DNA of 64,000 nucleotides from Apophysomyces variabilis. Lineage: Eukaryota; Mucoromycota; Mucoromycetes; Mucorales; Mucoraceae. Made by a program: the position numbers and the translations under genes. Position 1 is the stretch's first letter. The number at the start of each line of letters is the position of its first letter. Below the pieces are notes generated by a model. It saw only the letters and a program-made list of their open reading frames with translations, was not told the origin of the DNA and ran no database searches. Shown one piece after another: positions 11,201-24,435 of this stretch. Location: NCBI GenBank assembly GCA_002749535.1, contig MZZL01000387.1, positions 368,845 through 432,844 on the forward strand, in the 5' to 3' direction.

Positions 11201-14200
11201 TTCGTCGATAGTAAGTTGTTGTGGCGTCTGTGTCCCATCGTCGTGCAGAAGTAACGAGCGTAATTGATCTCTGCATTCAACACTGTAGTTATCCACGCCG
11301 TAAATAAGGACATCCACGAAGCTGTCGAAAAACCCGGCTTTGACACTCACAAGTAATGATGACGAGTGAGCTGCTTCGGGATCAGATTCCTGTTCTTTCC
11401 ATGCCCCGTCGCTACTATGGATAGTCCCTGACCTTGAACGGATACCAGAGCTTCCCTTTTCCGCTAGGGCTAAGAATCCACTCGAGTTGGTCTTTTCCAT
11501 AGGTATACCGCCTTTGGCCGGAAAAAATCCAGAGACTTTGAGAACTAGCTGCTCTTTATGCACGTTCAATAAATATTCGCCTTGTTGCTTTCCTTTCCGC
11601 CGTCTTATCTCCAATAATGTCTTTGCTGTATCTATCCGATGGCGATGTGAGACCAAGGAGGCTAACCAGGTTTTACTGTTCGCCTCTTCCAAAGCATGAT
11701 TTGATTCATAGGGTCCTGCTTCTTCCTCCGTAGAACGCCCGGGCGGAAAGCTGTATGTCCGCTTTCGAAAGAACTTCCGATTTCCAGACCTCGGTGACTT
11801 TGGCTGTTCCGGAGCAGGAGTGGTGTTCACATTGCTGCTCGACAATAAATGAACTCGTGCATCCTCGTTAACAACTGGGTTGATACTCTGACCAGAGCTC
11901 TTCTTGCGTGCGTGTGATTTCGGAGAGCCAAACGTGCTTTTGTGCTGATGCTGAGGGTCTTCGAACAATCGATAACTGTCAACAATGTTTGGGAACATCA
12001 ATGGCGACGATGAAGGTGGTGCAACATCTGTGCCATGCAACGAATTTCGCTTGTGATACCCACCGAAAGTCTGGCCAAAGATTCGTGGTTCACAAGTAAG
12101 AGAGCATTCTTGCAAGCATTTGTTGTCATATGGAACCGATGCCAATTCAGTTATAGAGTACTCAAAGTAAGCTTGGAGCGGAACCACAACATCATAAGGA
12201 GCCGTCGACTTGGTCAGGAAAACAGGATTATCTGCTTTCCATTTGTCTAGACTATGTCGAATAGTGTCGAAGATTTGCCAAAATGCGGTAAAGTTTACTG
12301 TGGCTAGATCCAAGTGAGCCTTCACGTGTTTTCGAAGTCGATCAACTGCCTGTCTTGTTGTTCCAAAGAATGGTAACCCATCAATGTTCATAGTCGGATC
12401 AACCTGCAGTGCTTCTGAGAATTTATTTATCAATTCCAGCTCCCATCCCTCTACCCAGATTTCTTGCATGAATAATCCGCATTCGGCCAGCATAGGCGCC
12501 CAATCTTTCATAACGGTGAAGACCAGGTTGCGCTTAACTGACTTCCACGACTCTTTCAGCCGAACAATGCCGACGGAGCAAATACCTGTGGCTACAGCAC
12601 ACCAGCCAGTCATATCCCCTAATCGCTGCAAATGAAGCCCAATATGGATCCAATGCTCCAGCACCCTTGATCTCAACAACATACCGCTCTCCATACCATC
12701 TATATCCTGCTGTTGTGAGTCCACTAGGACATGATTTCTGATTAACTTGGTCAGGAAATGAGGTGAGGAAGAAGTAAATAGCAGCGAATTCAGCATCTGC
12801 GCAGAGATCTGAGGCCTTGGTATATATGAAAGCGGGCTCAAGAGTTGTTGTTGGTATTGCTTATGTAGCCATAGATGGAACAAATAAATCTGTTCCGCAA
12901 AACGTTCAGGATGCATCTTCAGCAGAACTGTTGGCGTTATGCCGTCCATGAAAATGTTTGACAGGTTTATCCATGAATCAGCATCATTAGCCTGAATATC
13001 CTCCACTTTATGAGCGTCTTGCCAATAATCGACGGCACTTTCCGTTTGCTCGCATACTTTCGCATTCTCGGTGACTGTGTTAAGGACTAATTCTTTGACG
13101 GCTTGCCCACGTTCCTGAACGACATCGTCAACCTTGTCCAATTTGTACAAATCGTCCAAGATCGCTATCATACCAGACGCGACATCGCCCACCACGTCTT
13201 GTGCGAATTGTTCACACCAGATACTGAAAATTCCCAGACCACGCATCAACACTTTATTTTGATGTGCTATGTCTCCTTCTTCAACTGCCGCAGAAAGATA
13301 GCTTCTCAGCTCCTGTAAAACCCGTCCTGCTGTCGTAAACATTGGATAGGTAAGGAGAAAAGCATCGGAGAATGCATCATCGTTTGAAGTCTGAGTTTGA
13401 AGTAGGAGTTCATGAACCAAAGCTTCCACAGGACCACCCTCAACACGTCTGCCGCTTGCAGTGTCACTCAAGACTAATCTGGGATGACTCCGTACACCGT
13501 CTAGATACACCTTTTCATCTTCATCATTATGTATGCCAGTCCAGCTGGGTTCTGCCTCATTGCTATCCTCCAATTCAATTTCATCCGAGTTTTGCGCCTT
13601 TCTAAACGCGTTTGTCCATGCGGAAAACACATCTGTGGATGGAGTACTAAAAACAAATCGAACGGATGGCTGATTGATGAGAGATAAAGAGAAAATAGAT
13701 AGCGGATCAGCCTGAAAAGCAAACGTGGGTAGGCTGCCTGTCTGCGATCGGGATGTGGTTTGTGCGGAGACGGCGTTGTCGATCACATCGCTAGACAATG
13801 GATCCAGTCTCAGATGGTGTAACAGTAACCGAAAGTCGATCTTCCAGGTGTGTTCACTAGTCTGCTTGCAGATGAATACTTCCCGAGCGAATATCAAAAG
13901 ACACACTTGCTGCTTTTGCTGCATTGTACGTCTATCCAGTTCCATGAACGTTGCACCGTGCACGTAGGAATTTTGCATCGGTCCGAATAAAACCGTCTGT
14001 GCCTCACGATCGAAATCTATCGGGTCAAGTACGGTCAGATTGCTCATGATAACGGGCGTCGGAGTCGTTGCAAAGGGTGAAGATGCAGTTGACGTCAGTT
14101 GCGTGCTGGCGCTACTGAGGCTGCTATTTGAGAGGGACAAGGTCATGGTTTGTTGGTCTTTAGGAACCGGAAAGAGCGATTTAAAAGGTGATTCGGACGA

Positions 14201-14791
14201 TACTTTGTAAAGATAGAGTTTATGACCGCGTAAAACGACGCGATATAATTTCCAGCCTCGATCTAGTCTTGACGCCATATGGAATGCTCGGAAATCGGTC
14301 TTTTTGTAGAGATAGCCTTCTTTGACAACCACCAGGCTTATTCGTTTCTTGTCTGCTATGCCTTGCCGGCGGCGGACCACGACGGGTTTGTCCGTATCTT
14401 GATTGTATTTTTGAAGGTCCATGACAGACACTGGCCTTACAGGTGTCACTGGTCGTGAGAGATCCGAGTGATGCCGATCTTCGTATGATTTCGACAGTAT
14501 GCCAGATGAAGACCCAGTCAATTCAGGAATAGACATTGAAGACGACTTCATGTCGATAGGTCTTGGAGATTGTTGAGGTGCAAGCTGTGAACGATTAGAC
14601 GAAGTTGATGCTCGTGGGGTTTCTGAACTAGACAATTCATAGCGATCGTTTTGCCATGAGGTTGGTGATTTATTACTGCCAGAAGAAAAAAACCGATTTC
14701 TCAGAGAAGCAAGTGTATTTCCACGGATAGTGTGTGGTTCTTCTTCTGTTAAACGAGAAGTACCACCGTGGAACCTTGACTTTTTTGACAT
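8227..14791 (-). CDS. giant PH / RasGEF / RhoGAP signalling protein, 2143 aa
   Basis: Exon 1 is 14791-8716, exon 2 is 8658-8553, exon 3 is 8476-8227. Domains read from the sequence: disordered Ser-rich N terminus (1-150); PH domain (about 155-400, starts KEGYLYKK); RasGEF N-terminal module (about 450-575, VEALVHELLLQT); CDC25/RasGEF-like catalytic part (about 630-850); basic linker; a second RasGEF N module (about 1130-1300) and second RasGEF-like part (about 1490-1700); coiled coil (about 1755-1805); a C-terminal PH domain (about 1815-1905); RhoGAP domain (about 1920-2120) with the arginine finger in GIYRVAG. Introns 2 and 3 fall inside the RhoGAP domain, and splicing restores DEFITASASEDHDERVYL and VTDYEATNHMYATNLAI. 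The protein should couple Ras-type activation with Rho inactivation in polarity. One or both RasGEF copies may be inactive; I cannot decide this by eye. Confidence 0.85.
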
Positions 14792-15425
14792 GTCCCAAGG
14801 TAGTAGAAATAATTGGGAAAAGAAAGAAAAGCAGGGAAAATTAGATTTTATCTTCCCTTCTTTTCTTCGCTCAATACTCTAACCTAGCACCCTTCTTCTA
14901 GTGCAAGGAGTAATTATCATATTAAAATAAAAGGATAAGAATGGAACTTTGGGAATATAAGTTGATGTCAAGATGCTTCGTGGCGATCATGCATCAGCAC
15001 ACCATGTTCAGTAGATCATCTACTCATGAAGAACATTAACCCGCGCTGCAATATACAGCATTCGATTGCTAATGTATAATGTGATATTCCCTGGGCATAA
15101 TTAAGGTTCTATTGTTGTATATGTCTCGCAAGCCAAAATCTCTTAGTCTGTAAGTTTAATATATTTAGCTGTTATCGTTATGATATGCATAAAACGCTCC
15201 AGTATTAAAATAAGTCACCATGGCAATCGCCATATGTTGCCTTCTGTTTGGTATTTGTCAACTACGTCAAAATTGCGTAACTGCTATTGCCCTATCAGGC
15301 ATATTACATGATCAAAACGATAGAACTTGATGTAAACCACTTTAGAAGTTTGTGTATCCTGCATTGCATGGATCGGACATCATGAATAGGTTGAAACTGC
15401 TTTCACAAGCTCTAATTTAATTGTA
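14792..15425. other. intergenic, no gene seen
   Basis: Promoter side of the giant RasGEF gene and 3' flank of the ABC transporter. AT-rich, with short scattered frames only. The first 80 bases left of 14880 are pyrimidine-rich in the sense of the RasGEF gene. Confidence 0.5.
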
Positions 15426-18090
15426 CTATTCTAGCTCTACTTCAGCGTTAACCAATTCATTATATAACTTCGCATAGGCCCTTCCACGAGTCATTAATTG
15501 TTCATGAGTCCCTAGAAAGGCAGAATAAGAAAACGTGAAAAACAAATACAATCTACCTTTTTCGATTATATTTCCCGGAACTCGCCCCATCACCACAATC
15601 ATATCTATATCGTAAAAAAGAAATATCAGTGACCAAAGAGGTTTATCATCCAATTTCTTACCAGCTGCGCGAATGGTTGATAGTCTGTGAGCAATGACAA
15701 GTACTGTCCGTCCCTTCATCAATTTGTCAAGAGCTTCTTGCACTAGCTTCTCAGAATGTGCTGTGACGAAGTATGTGAGAAAAGCCCACACAAGGTATGT
15801 GTCATATACTTACTGTCTAGTGCAGATGTTGCTTCATCAAGGATGAGGATCTAAGAACCGACCATTAGCTTCTCACTAAAATAAGAGTGATAAACGCAGT
15901 ACCTGCGGATCTTTCAAGATAGCTCTTGCAATCGCCAGCCGTTGCTTTTGTCCTCCTGACAGCGAGGTACCACGTTCACCCACTACAGTTTCGTATCCAT
16001 CAGGGAAACTTTCAATAAAGGATTCGGCATTTGCTTTGCGAGCTGCTTCGCGAACTTCCTCGATGGTTGCATCAGGACGTCCGTATCGAATATTTTCCAG
16101 TATGGACGTCGCGAACAGCACGGGTTCTGCTGTTTTGGTTACCCTTTCATTCTTTAGTCAATGTTGATGTCGTACCTTGATTTATATATCCGATGTGATG
16201 CCTCAGCCAGGAAGGGTCTAAGGTGGCAAGATCATAACCGTCCAGATACACAGCACCCCCAGAAGGTTCATAAAAACGTTCAAGTAGCGCCGCCACAGTT
16301 GACTTTCCACTACCTTTACCCAGGAAAAACAGGAAGAGAAATATATGAATGATTTTAACACGTATATATGCATATATTACACAATACTTCGACCATACCT
16401 GAGTGACCGCATAGAGCTACCGTAGCACCCTGAGGGATATTTAAGTTGAAATAGTCCAGGATACGATGATCTGGCCGGGACGGATAATAGAATTCAACAT
16501 CGCTGAATCTGAGATCACCTCTCACATTCTGTATGGTTAAACCACCCTTCAATGGAACATTCGGGTACATATGAATAAATTCGAAGACACGGGAAGCTGA
16601 CGCAGCAGCTTTGATCATTTGCCCAAAGAGTACACCAAGGGATACTTTTCAAAAGTAGTAAATACGGCAATAGTTATGATTACGCAAATTACCTAAGGAT
16701 TGTTGGGCTGTCTGTGTTGAGAGCATGTAGCTATTTAAGACTGAATAAACGTACAAAAATGCGTTGCTACTTACGACATCAAGTCTCCGCTAGATAATTC
16801 GTTGCGCACCACCAGTGAACCGCCAAAGTATAGAACAGTGAGCATCTGCATGGATAATGCGTAAACCTCAAATGACTATCGCTCATACTTCGTACCATGC
16901 ATCCAATAGAAATGTTTGTCAACCCTAAGTGTTGTTTGCTCAAAACGCTATCTCTAGAAAACTTCAGGTTTTCAGACTCGTACCTTGAAAAACACCGATA
17001 TGGAATCCCATCATTTTGTTAGCGGAGGAAACTTGGCCACACATGCTACCGTAATGATCCATTTCCCGCTCTTCAGCAGTAAACGCTCGAACGGTTCGCA
17101 TATTGCTAATTACCTAGCAAATTGGTCAATAAGTCTAGAATTATAGCGGTTTTCCAATTCTTATCCATGTCCTTACCTCACCCGCTACACCGCCAGCTTT
17201 TCCGTCCAACTGTTTTCCATGCTTGCTTATTTTGCGTAAATAAGCTCCATAGAGGTTGAGTAAAACGTACAACACAGGCATCGTAGCAAGCATTGTCAAC
17301 GTCAAAGGGGCAGATATCTGGAAAAGATGGACAGCCGAACCGATTGTCTGGGTTATGGATTTAAGCCCCTGGGTAACGACTTGCTTGAATGTGTGCTATA
17401 ACCGAGGATGAAATGCAGCTCTTGTTCAGCGGACAATCATACTCGTGTATTGCACTCTGTTACCTTAAAGTCAGACACATCTGCTGTTAATCGACTAACG
17501 AGTTCACCACTTCGATGCGAGTCAAAAAATGACATATCTTGCTGCACAATGGCGGCGAACAGTTGAGCACGTAAACGCTTTGCAACATTTTCACCAAAGA
17601 TCGCCACCAACGAAATGTGTGCAAATGTTAGGAAACCTTGAGCAGATAGAAGACCAAAGAGTTTTAAAGCAGGACCGTTCAGATCTTGGATCGCAAGTGA
17701 TCCGACACCTGATTTGATACTTGACGCGAGAACATTAATCAGCTCACCGGTTATCATCGGTGTTTGTAAGTGAACGATGGCTGCAGCTACGGCAGTGAGG
17801 ACGATATATCCCAATAAGAGAAGATCGGGTTTGATAAGTTGCCATATCTCCTTTAATAGCGATCGAGGAGCGCTATTTTCCGTCTCGGGAACTTTGCTCA
17901 CTGAATGATGCTTTATAACCACCTTTTGCACAGGTGTAAAAGGTGCAGCTTCACAATGGACCGTCTTTATAGATAATGATGGCCATGCTAATCGACAACC
18001 TGCAGTCAAGGAAACAAACGTGCTTGCAGGAGAATGGAAGACGGTAGAAGCACTTTTCAATACTCGACGCGTCACATTGAATGGTGCCAC
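15426..18090 (-). CDS. mitochondrial ABC half-transporter, ABCB8-like
   Basis: Thirteen exons: 18090-17464, 17395-17177, 17113-16984, 16924-16896, 16845-16775, 16730-16693, 16644-16399, 16313-16176, 16126-15903, 15850-15814, 15760-15662, 15604-15557, 15511-15426. All phases agree; 663 residues. The N terminus is Arg/Ser/Thr-rich and acid-poor, like a mitochondrial presequence. A six-helix ABC membrane domain follows ([22 protein letters not shown]), then one ATPase domain: Walker A GHSGSGKST, signature [14 protein letters not shown], Walker [13 protein letters not shown], switch IAHRLSTI. The linker [14 protein letters not shown] matches ABCB8 rather than Atm1/ABCB7. ABCB8 is an inner-membrane half-transporter acting as a dimer, linked to K(ATP) activity and iron export in animals; the cargo here is unknown. 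Exons 4 and 6 are only 29 and 38 nt, and one intron cuts Walker A. Confidence 0.88.
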
Positions 18091-19534
18091 CTTCGGTCTA
18101 TAACTAGCGACACAATATTGAGACGTCGTACATGAGAAGAAATAGGGGAAGCGTTACGTGTGCTGCCATGTGGAAGTAAAGGTACGACATGCTATAGACG
18201 TAGGTGATCTAGCTTGACTTGGAAATGTTCGCGAGACATTAACGGACTACGAACAATGATTGGTCTCGAGCGTATTTCGAGAAGTGTTACATAGATACTT
18301 ACAGCCGCGCGACAAGACCGGACTATGACTCCAGCCGTGAAAAGCGGCATGAGGAACACAGGGTCTTTTTGAACAAGGAAGAGTGCAGTCACCAAGAAGT
18401 ACTATAAAATGCTTTTATTAAACGATAGCACAAAATTATGCTTTAAGCAGAAGCAAGTTTTTCCGATTCAATCAGAAGAATCCTCGGGCAGATCTGCATC
18501 AAGGATGTGCTGATGTTCGTTCCTGCCGCGGATAGAAGCAATGTTGATACTCACCTGGTTGCCCCTCGTATCACTGTTCCATTCTCGTTCACTTGCGAGC
18601 CACAGTACATGCATCATCAGTTTCAGGACGCTATGACGGATTGTGTGTGCGCCAAGAAAAGACAGATTTTTCCATAACCTCTACCTGTGATCCCTACAGA
18701 ACATACCTACTGTATCTCTACCCGCCAGTGTATTTATATACGCTGGAGCTCGCAAGCATGCAGGCTCACGAGCTGTACCTAACGGTTGGCTAAGCTGTAA
18801 TGATCATGCGCAATTTGAATGCTCAGACTCGGTATTGCAACGGTAGTTGGGTTCATTTGCAGGAGGGCTCTCCTTCCATTTGATTGAGGCTAATGTTGCA
18901 ATCGGGAACCATGCTGACGAATTCCTCTATATAACTCGCATCGAGCCGTTATCCTCTGAAATCAGAACCCTTCCTTTCATTTTCCACCACCGTCAGTTTC
19001 CTGCTCGCCCGTGTTTGAAATGACGATCAATAAGAACTATAGACTAATTCCTTAGCACGTCAGTTTGTACTTTCCCGTCTTTCGCATGTTTTTCTCAAAG
19101 AACAATATCCAGTATGCTCTCCGAATCCTATAAATTTGTCAAATGCAAGGGCTTGCAACATTCTTTACAAAGAAAGTCAATCATTCATGAGGTTATCTCT
19201 AACTATCTGTGTGCTAAGCTTAACACGTAATTTTTGATATCTGCTGTTCATCAAAAAGTCGAAACTGCAAAGGGAATTCAGCGAGACTAAGCTTTTATTC
19301 TTCATAAAATACGATAACATAAGGTGACTATAGTCGCATTCTAGCTTGCTTAAATTGAAATAGTTGTCAATGTGCTTTGGTTTCTCAGGGTGACAGTAGT
19401 ACCGATAATCCAATCTCGACTCTAAATCTAAGATCTGCTCCATGCTTGCTGGGGGAAGATGCCATGGTGTAATGGCTTTACTGACCAAGCGCGTCTTGGA
19501 GATTTGATTACGCATATGCAAGCGATCTCATTGA
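18091..19534. other. gene-poor stretch, no supported gene
   Basis: Begins with the ABC transporter promoter. Minus-strand frames at 18395-18192 and 19521-19177 (114 codons) are open but show no motif, no codon pattern I trust and no splice partners. The second sits head-to-head with the transposase relic at 19535, so it may be more of the same decayed element. Confidence 0.4.
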
Positions 19535-19990
19535 TTGGATTTGCATAAACACAATCTGATGAAGCGCTTGCTGGTGAGTTATACCGACACTGTACGGAGA
19601 ATATCACAGCATGGAGACATTGGATACGACAGATGGGTGACTCACTACGAGTCTACATTCTATTTGAATGATAGCAATCAGGATCTCTGGCTTGCAGACG
19701 GTGAAAATCCGCTCGGAAAGGAGTCGTGTAGATGATCCCAAAATGGTCGATGGCTTTCAGTGTCCCTGCCATGGAACTAGGCATACAGGAATGTGCAAGT
19801 CCCGTAAGCTTTTCTTAGCTGGCAGTAATTGCAAGAAGTTCTGGACCTTCAAAGATATGGATGAGCAGCTGTAAGCAGAGGCGATTAAGTTCAAATTCTT
19901 CATCCTGATTGCTAGGCACTCTTCTTATTCGATCAGGCAGGCTAGTCATAACGCCTATCAACGCAACGCCAAAATTTCTACGCAGTTTTC
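19535..19990 (+). pseudogene. decayed fungal DDE transposase
   Basis: Pieces in more than one frame read like the catalytic part of the DDE superfamily transposases common in Mucoromycota and Basidiomycota: GYDRWVTHYESTFYLNDSNQ (H-D/Y-E-S-T-F motif), LADGENPLGK, then after a frame change MVDGFQCPCHGTRH, KSRKLFLAGSN, FWTFKDMDEQL, and after another break LFLFDQAG, the block that carries the next catalytic Asp. The expected HDES reads HYES, and stops separate the blocks, so it is inactive. No terminal repeats were found by eye. The family call rests on motif order; boundaries are approximate. Confidence 0.6.
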
Positions 19991-21343
19991 TTGAACAACC
20001 GAATCATGAAAGATAGAGAGGAAAGAGCTACTACTCCAAAATGTTTTGTGCATGACCGAGTGAGAATTCCTCATCACCTTTAGCATAGAAAACGCAAGGC
20101 AGTGATAAAACAGAATAGCGGAGAGAAGGAGGTGGTGACTAGGGTAGAAGGGTGCTCTCAGGATACTGGAGGAGCGCGGTCTTGCTTGCTGGAAGGAGTC
20201 AAGCAGAAAAAGAGCTGTGGAAACCTAGATGCAATGGCGAGCCCAGCAGGGGATAATTCCTGCTGCCCTTACCTCAGGCTTGCGGTTCAACTTGACTTTG
20301 CACTATATCCGAAATGTCGTCGTGAGACAAATTCATATCGAAAGGTACTGGTAACCTACAAGGAGAATGGTACGAAAAGAGTGCAATTACTCATGTGCAG
20401 CTCTCCGTGATAACCTCGACCAGTTTGTCGGTGGTGTTTCTCCACCTAAACTGCGCTCCAATCCAGACTAGTTGACAAGCTCCCTTCGTCAGCCAAGACA
20501 ACAAGCAACATGCTCTACTAACTTATCAAGCACAAAGAAAACTAAATGGATCGATCAATAGTAAATATTCAGTTAATAATAGGAGTATAGGCAAACCATA
20601 GGGGTTATTATGGTGGACATATACTTGTTTTTTCGGATCTGGGCACGTTGTTACAAAGAGAATTACAGAAGGAGAGCGAATGATTAAGAAATGACCGAGC
20701 TGTCGGTGTGACTCTGCAAGCTGCGTTGAGGTGCAGTAGCTGCAAAGCGCACTGGAACCGTGATACGTTGGGTGCGAAAAATACGAGAGGACGCTATTAT
20801 TTTCATGACGCAGAACGAAGATCAGCGCCTTGCAGAGTTGCGGTGACAGAGAAGGCATAGGCAATGTCAGAAATGTAATATTTCTATGTACATTAGCAGC
20901 TGTATTCTACCGCTTACTAATCCTACAAAATCATTTTCCCTTTCTCAGAGACCGATATAACCCCAGATGTCTTTACAATCTGATAACGGTCATTAAAAAT
21001 AGCTTCCGCGGGATGAAAAGGGAGTGTTAGCAAGGGTGAGAGTATTGAGCCACGAATAGCAACTTCAAGTCGTACAGGAAGTTGCTAAGGATAGCCACTC
21101 CATTGAAACTCCTTCGTAGTTCAAGAGAAATGCAATGAAATGCAAGTGGTCCCTATTGTATTCTTCTAATCAGAAAACAACAAACAATGAAGGAAGAGGT
21201 TAGGGCCAATGTTGGTTAGCAAACAAAGAGAGTTACAAACATAGTCATAAAGATACGTGTAAGAAAATTACCGAAGCTGGTCCTCTTGAAAAGGGATAGA
21301 ACCTCAAGGGCTGCAATAACATAAATAATTTCCGTTCATCGTT
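19991..21343. other. gene-poor stretch left of the GFA1 promoter
   Basis: Only short open frames without motifs (for example 20102-20410 on plus). It includes one CCGCGG hexamer at 21006-21011. The rightmost part probably belongs to the distal GFA1 control region. Confidence 0.4.
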
Positions 21344-21465
21344 CCGCGGTTGAACGACGATTCGCTTGAGCAACATGGTTATAATAGATCCTCGGATTGA
21401 AAAGGATAAGGGCCATGAAATAGTTGTTTCTGGTAACCGCGGAACCCTTCCTTTCTATCCCGCGG
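21344..21465 (+). promoter_or_regulatory. cluster of CCGCGG palindromes upstream of GFA1
   Basis: Three copies of CCGCGG at 21344, 21437 and 21460 within 122 bases, all about 120-245 bases before the GFA1 start. The first sits in a larger dyad (GTTCCGCGGTTGAAC), and the last two are 23 bases apart. Direct sequence observation. A role as binding site, for example for a Zn2Cys6-type regulator, is inference. A TTCCGCGGAA version also lies upstream of the deaminase gene. Confidence 0.35.
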
Positions 21466-21507
21466 AATCCTTTCAGCACTGACAGGATCCAAACTACAGG
21501 AATTGCC

Positions 21508-21514
21508 TATAAAA
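21508..21514 (+). promoter_or_regulatory. TATA box of GFA1
   Basis: TATAAAA stands 73 bases before the GFA1 ATG, with a pyrimidine-rich stretch following, a suitable spacing for a short leader. Confidence 0.5.
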
Positions 21515-21586
21515 CCAAGCTGATTTTTTCCATCTCATCAGCTTTATTTACCTATCTTTCAATACTATTAAACACTTCTTAAAACT

Positions 21587-24124
<2,538 letters not shown>

Positions 24125-24435
24125 GGATTAACATGCATCATTTAATAAACTTTTCCAATTGCGTTCTGTTAAAGTGAGTTAACATTGATTGATTGTAAGC
24201 GGAGATGATCAAAATTACCTGGTCAATAGTGCCACAGCCCAACTGAATATAGGAATGAAGGAAAAATGAGAGAAAAAAGAGAGAGAGAGACATATGATTA
24301 AGTCATTTACCCCATCCAAAATAAGAACTCCTCCTTTGCACTTATCTTGTTGTTTGTCTTTTTCTTTTCCTTCTTCTTTTGTCGCCCTGACCAACGTTGC
24401 ATTTTGATCGTTCAAACGATCCATAGAAAAAGTGC

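Noticed and set aside
9921..13967. Many plus-strand frames of 60-144 codons
   Set aside because: All are antisense shadows of the continuous 2025-codon exon of the RasGEF/RhoGAP gene.
24215..24424. Minus-strand frame containing GGVLILDG, at first sight a homocysteine methyltransferase-like start
   Set aside because: No matching second block (expected Gly-Leu-Thr-Glu type continuation) follows on the minus strand, and the region is 3' flank of GFA1 and 5' flank of ATG13.
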